NCBI GenBank assembly: GCA_026826555.1
Contig: JAKSZT010000142.1
Span: 3,193,004-3,257,003 of the forward strand
Source of the DNA: Tolypeutes matacus
Taxonomy: Eukaryota; Chordata; Mammalia; Cingulata; Chlamyphoridae
Length of the DNA stretch: 64,000 nucleotides
Reading direction: 5' to 3'
Every line of letters starts with the position of its first letter. Within the stretch, counting starts at the first letter, position 1. The notes beneath the pieces are model-generated. The model saw only the letters and a list, made by a program, of their open reading frames with translations. It had not been told where the DNA came from and ran no database searches. Both the position numbers and the translations under genes were made by a program. This document shows positions 12,000 to 20,545 of this stretch, one piece after another.

Positions 12000-12012
12000 A
12001 AAGGGTTTAAAG
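12000..12012. repeat. L1-A target site duplication, left copy
   Basis: AAAGGGTTTAAAG matches AAAGTGTTTAAAG at 23460-23472 at 12 of 13 positions and brackets the whole L1-A unit. Confidence 0.7.
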
Positions 12013-13962
12013 AGGGGAGAAGTGGCAAGATGGCATTTGTTTAACTGGGCACTCACTATCTCTCTCTCACAAAAAATGGCCAAGTTGGGGTGAGATCCTG
12101 CCTGAGTGAGCTGTTCTGGGATCCAACAGAGCGGGGTGCTTTGAGGCATTGATCTGGAAGGAGTTGGATGAAGATATAAGTTACTCAAGGTAAAACTGAC
12201 TTTCTGGTCCCTGTGGCTGGAAACTGCAAAGAGCTAAGCCCCACCCAGCCCCAAATCCCATCACCAGCAACCCAGCTGGAGAAAGAGTTCTCTGAAAGTG
12301 GCAAAGTTCTAGTGAATGGTGGAGAGGGGTTTCCTTTCTGTGGGTTTGGTTTCCTGGACCCCCTTTGAACTTTGGGAAGCATACCAACTGGCTCAAGGAA
12401 GTGGAGAGAGGCAAATCTGCTGAGGCAGCCTTATTTACCTAACTGCCCTGAGATAGAGAAATTTGCCCTAGGAGAGGGCCAAGTCAGGCAATTGATTTAG
12501 TCCTGTGATAAAAGCTATGAAAATTTCAACTCTGCTAAGGGAAGCAGGCAGTAGTAAGCACTTAATAACCTTCCAAGAGCCTATTTAGGGACCCCTGGGA
12601 GTAGGGGGTGATCTGGAGGAAGGTTAAGAGTAATTTTTCTGCAGTGAGTTCACTCATCAGGGTCCTAATTGAATTTCAAAAGGGAACTCAACCTGACCAG
12701 AAGCTGTGAGGGGGGATCTGCTCATACAGGCTATTGCATACTGCTGCCCTAGGATAAAAGCAATAAGAATATAAAGGGGGCAGGCAGGGACAGACTCCTA
12801 AGCAGCAGGAATCAACACAAATGCAAAGAGTCAAAACTGCCTGAGGGAAATTGACTGGATAGCTTTTTGAAGAGCTAACTGACCCAACAAGAATGTTTAG
12901 CTCAGTGAAGGAGTTTCCACCTTGAATATATGAGGTCCTTAGTTCAATACATGGCTCCTCTTAAAGTAGTGATCCAACAGGATACCAAATATCCAGCTGA
13001 GACTGTAAGACAGGGAAACATAGACATTATTTTTGTAATAGCTTCCCTTGGGTCTTTTATTCTTCCTAAAAAAGGTTATTATTATTTTTTAATTTAACTC
13101 AGTTTACTCACTAAAACCCACTTCAAAACCTGCAGAAGTCAGGTTGCAGGGTAATTGATTGATGAACACTGCCAGCCTGAGATACCCCTCAGGAGTCTAA
13201 GAAAGAAGGCTGTTTTTCCTTAGTTTTTGTTTGACTGCTTGCTTGTGTTTGTTTTTTGTTTGTTTTCTTGTTATTCTTTCCTCTTTCTTCCACCCGCCCC
13301 CCCCCAACATTTTTTTCAAATTAAGTGCTACTGGCTTGTTTCCTGTTTGCTGTGTTTCCTCTTGCTTGATTTCCACTTTTTTGGGTATATTGATTTTGTC
13401 TACCAACACTATCTCTTTTCCTCCCTTCGTCTTTCTATCTTTCACTTTCTGATGCTGTTCTTACATTCCATATCTCTTTGTTTAGTCTTCATTTTTTCTG
13501 GTTTATATTTCTGTCTCATCTATTTGGTTTTCTTTCTTTTATTAACTTTATTTTTTCTTTTTGTTTTTCATTTTCTCCTTCCTTCTCTTTTCAGTATTCT
13601 GTCCTTTTAATTCATTCTATATATTTTTCTCTATTCAGTTTCCCATTTCATTGTTGGTACTCCATTTTTTAATTCACATTGCTCTACACTGCTTACATGA
13701 CTCAAATATTCATTTTCCTAGGTCTTATATGGTTCTTCTACTAGCTTTTCCTACTATTATTACTATTATCCTTTTTCTTTACGTATCACTTTCTTTTTGT
13801 CCAGCCCTAATCTTTTTCCTTCAAGGGAACATAGACAACAGCAAGTAAACAGAATAAGAGGGAAAAAGTCTCAAAGAGAATACTTAACTTACACCCCAAA
13901 ACAGCAATTAAATAAAACCCTAGAGAAGCTAATCAACTGAATAAACACATCAAGACAAAAAG
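12013..13962 (+). promoter_or_regulatory. L1-A 5'UTR
   Basis: About 1.95 kb of leader and internal promoter. From about 12170 onward it aligns with the reverse complement of the L1-D leader (41791 to about 43220). Features are a GC-richer first half, a tRNA-like A-box/B-box segment at 12897-12962, and a pyrimidine-rich run at 13220-13830 directly upstream of ORF1. Open frames in the pyrimidine-rich run (13227-13848) are Phe/Leu/Ser low-complexity reading. Confidence 0.65.
12897..12962 (+). promoter_or_regulatory. tRNA-like segment in L1-A 5'UTR
   Basis: TTAGCTCAGTG resembles a pol III A box, and AGTTCAATAC, some 40 bases on, resembles a B box. The same segment in L1-D reads TGGCTCAGTGG and GGTTCAATTC (minus strand, 42764-42818), closer to the consensus. 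Its presence at the equivalent place in two separate L1 copies indicates an ancestral part of the family leader rather than a later SINE hit. Confidence 0.5.
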
Positions 13963-14834
13963 ATGACCAGAAGGCAACAAAAAATTACAAAGCATACCAA
14001 GGAATAGGAAGACATCACCCAGTACAATGAACAAACTGAAAACCAGGAAGAGATCCAGAACATTGAACAACTAATTAAAACTGTCCAAACAAATATCATT
14101 ATCCAACTTAATGAAGTGAACGAAGAGATTAAGGATATTAAGAAGACACTAGGAGAACATACTGAAGAAATGTTAAACATACATAAAAAGATAATGGATA
14201 TGGTAGTGATGAATGGTGCAATCCAGGTAATCAAAAATGCACTGAAAGCACATACATCAGATTTGAACAGGCAGAGGAAAAAAATCATGATGTAGAAGAC
14301 AGTACATCTGAAATCAAACAGATAGAACAGATAAATAAAAAAGATAGAAAAAATCCAGCAGGGACTTGGGGATTTGAATGACAACACAAAACATGCAAAC
14401 ATATGCATTATAGTCATCCCAGAGGGAGAAAAGAAGGGAAAAGGGACAGGAAGAGTGTTGGAGGAAGTAATGTTTGAAAACTTCCTAAACCTTATTGAGG
14501 GAGATGGATGTGCATGTCCAGAAAGTGCAGCACACCACAAACAGTAAAAATCCCAAAACACCTACTCCAACACAAATACTTGTCAAACAGTCCAATGCTC
14601 AAACAAAGAAAAAATACTCAAGGCAGCAAGAGAAAATAGAACCATCACATAGAAGGAAAGCTAAATAAGATTAAGTACTAATTTCTCATCTGAAACTATG
14701 GAGGCAAGAAGGCAGTGGTATGACATAGTTAATGTACTGAAAGAAAAAAACATCCAGTCAAGAACTTGCTATCCAGCAAAGATGGTATTCAAAAATCATG
14801 GAGAGTTAAAAATATACATAGATAAACAGTAATT
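13963..14834 (+). pseudogene. L1-A ORF1 pseudogene (ORF1p RNA-binding protein)
   Basis: The start at 13963 opens MTRRQQKITKHTKE and hits a stop almost at once. Further frames give a coiled-coil part (IEQLIKTVQTN, EEIKDIKKTLGEHTEEML, 14050-14220). Then comes the RRM region (NICIIVIPEGE-like, about 14395-14490) and a C-terminal piece (ILKAARENRTIT, 14610-14650). This is the N-terminus, coiled coil, RRM, CTD order of L1 ORF1p, a trimeric RNA chaperone. Several frameshifts and stops. The long minus-strand frame at 13950-14561 is its antisense shadow. Confidence 0.75.
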
Positions 14835-17602
14835 AAGAGAGTATGCCAATAAGAAACCACCCTTCACAAAATACTAAAGGGAGTTCTGCAGGTTAAAAGG
14901 GAAAAACAAGATAGAGAGAGTTGGAGGAGAGTGTAAGAACAACTAAAAAGACAAAAAGAGAAATAGCAACAACTTATGATATACATAAACCCAAAGAAAA
15001 TATGGCTAATATAAGTCATTCCTTGAGAGCAATAACACTAAACACTAATGGATTAAACTCAGCAGTCAAGCGATGCAGATTTGTAGAATGGATGAGGAAA
15101 TATATCCCATCTATACGCTCTCTACAAGAAATACACCTTAGACGCAGGGATTCAAGGTGGCTGAAAGTGAATGGCTGGAAAACAATATTACAAGCAAAGA
15201 ATAACCAAAAATGGCAGGAGTAGCTATAGCAATATCAGACAAATTAGATTTCAAATGCAAAACTATTGCAAGAGACAAAGATGGACACTATATATTAGTA
15301 AAAGGGGTAAACTTTCAAGAAGAAAGAACAATCATAAACATTTATGCACCTAACCAGGGTGCCTCAAAATACATGAGGCAAATACTGGAAAAACTAAGTG
15401 GAGAAATAGATTCCTCTACAATTATAGTGGGGTATTTTAATACACCATTATCACCATTAGGAGAAAAATCTCGACAGAGAATCAATAAAGAAACAAAGGC
15501 TTTGAATAATACATTAGTGGATCTGGGCCTAATAGACATATACAGAACACTACACTCAAATACTGCGGATATACATTCTTCTTAAGTGCACATAGATCAT
15601 TCTCTAAGATAGACCACATGCTAGACCACAGAAAAATTCTCAATGAACTCAGAAAGACTGAAATTACACAAAGTAATTTCTTTGACTACAATGGAATGAA
15701 GCAGGTAATCAGTTAAGGGCCAGAAAAAATAAATTAGGCAAAAAGATATGGAAGTTAAACAACACAGTCTTAAACAATTGGTCAAGGAGGAAATTTCAAA
15801 AGAAATCAGTAACTACCTTGAAACAAATGAAATGAGAAAAAACATAAGAAAACGTGGGCTGCAGCAATAGCTGTTCTGAAAGGGAAATTCATAGCCATAA
15901 ATACATTTAGAAGAAAGAACTAAAATTGAATATCTAACTGCACACCTGGAGGAATTAGAAAAAGAACAACAAACTAATCCAACAGTAAGTAGGAGGAAAG
16001 AAATAACAAAGATTAAGCAGATCTAAATGAAATAGAAATAAGAAAGCACCAGAAAAACTAAAACCAAAATCTGGTTCTTCAAGATCAATAAAGTTGACAA
16101 ACCCTTAGCTAGACTAACAAAGAAAAAAAGAGAGAAGATGCCAATGCACAAAATAAGAAATGAGGAAGGGGATATCACCACTAACCCCGCAGAAATAAAG
16201 AGTATCATAAGAGGATACTTTGAAAAATTATATGTCAACAAGAAGAATAATTTAGAGGAAAGAGAAAAATACAAGCAGCCTACATTGACCAAAGAATAAA
16301 CTGATGAACTCAACCGAACTTTAACAAGTAAAAATATAGAATCACTCACCAAAAACCTCCCAACTAAGAAGCAAGAGCCAGATTGCTTCACAGGTGAATT
16401 CTACCAAACATTTTGGAAAGAACTAACACCAATTCTGCTTAAACTCTTCCAAAAAATAAAAGTAGAAGGAACATTGCCTAACACATTCTATGATGCCAAT
16501 ATTACACTAATACCAAAGCCAAACAAAGATGCCACAAGAAAGGAAAATTACAGTCCGATGTCTCTAATGAACCTAGATGCTAAAATCCTAAAAAAAAAAA
16601 AAAAAAAAAAAAAACAACAACAAAAACACACCTGCTAATCATTTTCAGGAACATATCAAATCTTTATACACCATGACCTAGTGGGTTACATCTTAGCTAT
16701 GCAAGGATGATTGAACATAAGAAAATCAATGTAATACACCACATAAACAGATCAAAAGAAAAAAAAATCACATGATCATCTCTATGGAAGCAGAAAAAGC
16801 ATTTGACATAATACAGTACCATTTCCTGACAAAAACACTGCAAAAGATAGGAATAGAAGGAAACTTTCTGAACATGATAAAGGGCATATATGAAAAACTC
16901 ACAGTTAACATTATATACAATGGTGAAATTCTAAAAGCTTTTCTCTTGGGAACAAGACAAGGATGCACACTATCACCACTCCTATTTAACATTGTGTTAG
17001 AATTGCTTGTCTGAGCACTGAAGCAAGAAAAAGATATAAAAGGCATCCATATCAGAAAGGAAGAAGTAAAAAATTTTACTATTTGTGGACGACATGATCC
17101 TATACATAAAAATCTACAACAAAGCTACTAGAACTTATGAATGAGTTCAGTAAATTTGCAGATTATAAGGTCAATGAACAAAAATCAGAATCATTTCTAT
17201 ACATCAATAACGAGCAAGCTGAGGAGGAAATCAATAAAAAAATGCCATTACAATAGTAACTTAAAGTATCAAATACCTATGAATAAATTTAACTAAAGAT
17301 GTAAATGACTTATACACAGAAACATGCACAACGCTCTTAAAGGAAATCAAAGAAGACTTAAATAAATGGGAGAATTTTCCCTGTTCATGGATAGGAAGAC
17401 TAAACCTCATTAAGATGTCTATCCTACCCAAACTAATCTACAGATTTAATGCAATTCCAATAAAAATCAACACAACATTTTTTACTGAATTGGAAAACCT
17501 AAATATGAAATTTATTTGGAATGGCAAGAGACCCCGAAGAGCCAAAGATATATTGAAAAAGAAAAATGAAATTGAAGGTATCACAGTACCTGACTTTAAA
17601 AC

Positions 17603-18004
17603 ATACTACATACTCTTCTCTTTCTCTCCCTTGTTAACCTATCTTTCAAGCAATGGTTCTCAGAGACTGCTCACTTTCCTCAGATCAAATCAGTGAGGTC
17701 ATATACTGTTCATCCTTCAATGCCTGGCTTGCTTCACTCAACATAAAGTCTTCAAGATTCATCCATGTTATTCCATGTGTGGGATGTTGTGGGGGGAGTG
17801 GGACGTGGGGAACATGGGAATCCCTGTAAGTTTTGTGCGGCATTTGTGTAATCTAAGCATCTTTTAAAATATATATATATAAATAACATTTATATAAACA
17901 AATGCACATATATGCATATATAGTTATATATCATTTTACAAATATTGGTTTGTATTATGAAAAATTTGATTTTTACCCACAATAAAAAATATATATATAC
18001 TACA
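17603..18004 (+). mobile_element. Twin-primed (5'-inverted) L1 fragment with duplicated ATACTACA
   Basis: ATACTACA flanks the insert at 17603-17610 and 17997-18004, and L1-A ORF2 resumes in register across it. About 17611-17775 is L1 ORF2/3'UTR sequence in reverse orientation, matching 38400-38550 of minus-strand L1-D ('ggcttgcttcactcaacata'). About 17776-17996 is the L1 3' terminus in forward orientation ('gtgggatgttgtggggggag', 'gtaatctaagcatcttttaa') with an AT-rich tail. Inverted 5' part plus direct 3' part is the mark of twin priming. Confidence 0.75.
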
Positions 18005-18643
18005 AAGCTACAGTGGTCATAACTGCTCGGCATTGGCACAAGGATAGACATACCAGCCAATGGAATCAAATGGAGACTTCTAATTTAGATCCTTGCATAT
18101 ACAGTCATCTTATATTGGACAAGTCCACCAAGCCCACTCAAATGGGAGAGAATGGCCTCTCAAGAAATGGTGCTCGGAGAACTGTCATCCATACCCAAAA
18201 GAATGGCAGAGGAACACCATCTCACACCTTATACAAAAATCAACTCATGCAGGATCAACGATCTAAATACAAGAGCCAAGACCATAAAGACCTTGGAAGA
18301 TATTGTAGGGAAGCTTCTACAAGAAATGTCTTCATAAACTTCATACCCAAAGCACAAGCAGCAAAACCAAAAAATAGATAATGGTACCTCCTCAAAATTA
18401 AAACATTTTGCACCTCAAAGGACTTTGTCAAGAAAGTGAAAATACAGCCTACACAATGGGAGAAAATATTTGGTACCATATATCTGATAGGAGCCTAATA
18501 TCCAACATATATAAAGAAAACCTATATTTCAAAAATAAAAAGATATACAACCCATTTAAAAATGGCCAAGTGATTTGAACAGACATTTCTTCAAAGAAGA
18601 AATACAAATGGCTAAAAAAGCACATGAAAAGATGATCAATAGC

Positions 18644-18649
18644 ACTAAC
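18644..18649. repeat. ERV-2 target site duplication (ACTAAC), left copy
   Basis: ACTAAC precedes the LTR edge and recurs at 20013-20018. Removing ERV-2 restores the L1 reading '..tagcactaactattagg..'. Six bases is the size usual for betaretroviral rather than gammaretroviral integrases. Confidence 0.8.
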
Positions 18650-19194
18650 TGCCGCTTTGTTCCCGGGCCTGAGGGTGATCAGCCCTGCTGCAGCCCGGGG
18701 GGGCGACACTGGCTAGTTTTGGGCCGTCCCGTGTGCACTCCGGGAACGGCGAGGGTGAGGAGGTTCTCAGGGAGCGGCGTCGGGTTGGGGGCTCCCTGGT
18801 CTCCACGGCTCAGGTGTGGGGGGTATCTGGTAAGGACCGCGCGTGAAAGAAAGACTCAAGACCTCTGAGTGTGGGGGAAGAAGCAAAGGGAGAGAGAGCT
18901 TTATTGAGGAAGTACAGTGCATATATCCTCTTCAGGCTGGGGGCAGTCCCTCAGCCGATGGTGGAGGCTTATCATTGGGCAGTGGTTAGGGTCAGGGGTT
19001 GCTAGGGAGAAGAGGCAGAATTTGGGGGCGGCAAGGGGCGAAGCAAGGTTGTTCAAAAAAGGCAATAACTGGGGCGAGAGCTCAGATTGGTGAGAAGGAA
19101 CAAGGAAGAGGGAGAGAGGGAAAAGGGGAATGGGGGAAGGGGTTATGTTGCGCAGGCAAGGCCACAGCAAGGCCTGCAGTTTGTAGATACTGCA
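18650..19194 (-). repeat. 3' LTR of ERV-2
   Basis: The 545-bp LTR starts TGCAGTATC (minus strand) and ends GCGGCA. Minus-strand TATA-like TATAT at 18921-18927 is followed about 20 bases later by AATAAA (18900-18905). U3 is CT-rich; the downstream R/U5 part is GC-rich with many CpGs. The tight TATA-to-AATAAA spacing recalls type D/betaretroviral LTRs with a very short R rather than MLV-like LTRs; this last point is inference. Confidence 0.8.
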
Positions 19195-19216
19195 TCTCCA
19201 CCCTTATTTCTTTTTT
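19195..19216 (-). other. ERV-2 polypurine tract
   Basis: Minus strand AAAAAAGAAATAAGGGTGGA then GA, directly upstream of the LTR TG. It is purine-rich apart from a single T and correctly placed for plus-strand priming. Confidence 0.8.
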
Positions 19217-19229
19217 AGGCCAACAGATA

Positions 19230-19585
19230 GGGAGCTGGGCCTGTCTTAGGTCATAGCCGGCTGAGGCACTAGTAGCTCTTACCCGTCTTTGGGCTATCCC
19301 AGCAGCAGCTGTGCATGAACGGTAGGGACTGTGCCTGTCTTAGGTCAGAACCATGCAGAAAAAGGGGGCTGGATCTTACCCGTCTTTGGAAACTCTAGCA
19401 GCAATGATTGAGCCAAGCGCCATGGCAACAATCGGCTAGTTTCCTGTCTTAGGTTGTCCAGCGGTGCTAGTATAAGGTTCAGTTGCCCGTCATAGGACAA
19501 CAGCCCAGCAGAGCAACAGCGGCTGGTGCCCTGTCTTAGGTTGGCTACCTTTTGTGCCTGGCTAGGTTGCCTGTCATTGGCTCAC
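19230..19585 (-). promoter_or_regulatory. CTE-like RNA export element with eight half-sites
   Basis: On the minus strand two motifs alternate. Motif B, ACCTAAGACAGG, occurs four times without mismatch (plus coordinates 19530-19541, 19443-19454, 19334-19345, 19240-19251). Motif A is CCAATGACAGGCAA (19567-19580), CCTATGACGGGCAA (19483-19496), and CCAAAGACGGGTAAG twice (19375-19389, 19278-19292). Order from env to LTR is A-B-A-B-A-B-A-B. In Mason-Pfizer monkey virus the constitutive transport element lies at the same place and uses nearly the same two motifs, twice each, to build two loops bound by NXF1/TAP for export of unspliced RNA. Complementary flanks (CTGGTG/CACCAG around the first A-B pair) support local folding. 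Function here is inferred. Confidence 0.75.
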
Positions 19586-19662
19586 CAGTTCAGCTCTATC
19601 TTGGCCAAATTGTAATAGGTGGAGAGGTTTGTTTGGAAAGGGAGGAGGGACAGGGTAGGGGC

Positions 19663-19955
19663 CTAGAGGGGTGAGTGATCGGCATGGATTGGGCGATTGA
19701 AGGATTGGTTGTTGTTGGAGAGATGCAGATATTCGACTTCACGGGTTTGGATTCGCTGATAGCGGACGGTCACTGGCTTATCGAAGAGGGAGTTGCGAAT
19801 CGCCTGCAAGAGTTTTTGAAAGAGAGTAGGGCCTAGAGAGAGAAGGAGCAGAATGAGTATTAAAGGGCCAAGGAAGGGGAGGAGGTAAGGGAGGAGTTTG
19901 TCAAATCCCCAGGAGGTCCAGGTGTTGTTGCTAAGGGCTTCATACTCCTTTTTGC
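19663..19955 (-). CDS. ERV-2 env TM C-terminal part (partial, runs into gap)
   Basis: About 97 codons without interruption on the minus strand, from the gap edge to a stop at 19665-19663. It reads a membrane-proximal stretch (NNTWTSWGFDKLLPYLLPFL), a long hydrophobic membrane span (LGPLILILLLLSLGPTLF), then a basic cytoplasmic tail (KPVTVRYQRIQ) with tyrosine-based motifs further on. This matches the end of gamma/type D Env TM. No stop or frameshift is visible in the part present. The 16 residues that appear upstream of the gap when the frame is read through are LTR sequence, not env. Confidence 0.8.
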
Positions 19956-19965
19956 NNNNNNNNNN
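19956..19965. other. Assembly gap (10 N)
   Basis: Ten N separate env sequence from a 47-bp LTR start. The size is likely a placeholder. Most of the provirus would lie here. Confidence 0.9.
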
Positions 19966-20012
19966 TTGCGCAGGCAAGGCCACAGCAAGGCCTGCAGTTT
20001 GTAGATACTGCA
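19966..20012 (-). repeat. 5' LTR start of ERV-2 (47 bp)
   Basis: Identical to 19148-19194 over all 47 positions, and it ends at the 6-bp duplication. It is the first 47 bases of the upstream LTR, cut by the gap. Confidence 0.8.
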
Positions 20013-20545
20013 ACTAACTATTAGGTAAATTCAATTCAAAGCTATAAGGAGGTGCCATCTTAAATCCATTAGACTTGTGGCCATTAAAAAAACAGAGGAA
20101 GACAAGTCTGGAAAGGATGTGGAGGAATGGGAACCATCATCCACTGTTTGTGGGAATGTAGAATGGTCCAGCCATTGTGGAGGACAGTTTGGTGGTTCCT
20201 CAAAAAAGTAATAATAGATCTGCCATATGATACTGCAATATAGTTCCAGTATATGCCCAGAAGAATTGAAAGCAGGGACAAGAACAGATATATGCACATC
20301 AATGTTCATAGTGGCATTATTTACTATTGCCAAAAGTTGAAATCAACCCAAATGCCCATCCATAGATGAATAGATAAACAAAATGTGATATGTACATACA
20401 ATGGAATATTATTCCACTGTAAGAAGGAATACAGTATTAACAAACTGGATAACATAGATGAATCTTGAGTATCTTATGTTGAGTGAAGCAAACCAGGCAT
20501 TGAAAGACAAATATTACATGACCTTTTTTATATGAATTAAGCAAA

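Larger units (their letters stand above)
18650..20012 (-). mobile_element. ERV-2: young provirus on minus strand, truncated by an assembly gap
   Basis: Read on the minus strand: 47 bp of 5' LTR (20012-19966), a 10-N gap, the 3' end of env (19955-19663), a CTE-like region (about 19585-19230), a polypurine tract (19216-19195) and a complete 3' LTR (19194-18650). The 47 bp shared by the two LTRs are identical. CpGs are frequent in R/U5, unlike the surrounding DNA, which also suggests a recent insertion. Gag, pol and most of env are probably hidden in the gap rather than deleted, because the gap starts within a sequence present in both LTRs. Confidence 0.8.
15002..20545 (+). pseudogene. L1-A ORF2 pseudogene (endonuclease and reverse transcriptase)
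   Basis: MANISHSLRAITLNTNGLN at 15002 is the start of the AP-like endonuclease. The frame at 15211-15585 carries IINIYAPNQ and IIVGYFNTPLS; the expected Asp of 'GDFN' is Tyr here, a damaged catalytic site. The RT frame at 16772-17014 contains EAEKAFD and [18 protein letters not shown], and the active-site box reads FVDD at 17082-17093. The C-terminal region continues at 18005-18649 and 20019-20545. A run of about 25 A interrupts the frame near 16590-16613. Total ORF2 sequence is close to the usual 3.8 kb once insertions are removed. Confidence 0.85.

Noticed and set aside
12815..12965. Independent SINE insertion in the L1-A leader
   Set aside because: The tRNA-like segment occurs at the same leader position in L1-D and lacks a tail and flanking duplication, so I treat it as part of the L1 leader.
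13227..13848. Overlapping plus-strand frames rich in Phe, Leu and Ser that look like membrane proteins
   Set aside because: They translate the pyrimidine-rich tract of the L1 5'UTR; the hydrophobicity follows from T/C composition.
13950..14561. 203-codon minus-strand open frame, the longest in the window
   Set aside because: It is antisense to the L1-A ORF1 coiled-coil and RRM region; the same antisense openness appears over other L1 ORF1 copies. No domain of its own.
19663..20013. A 116-codon frame running through the N gap
   Set aside because: The residues upstream of the gap are LTR sequence; only the part from the gap edge to the stop is env.
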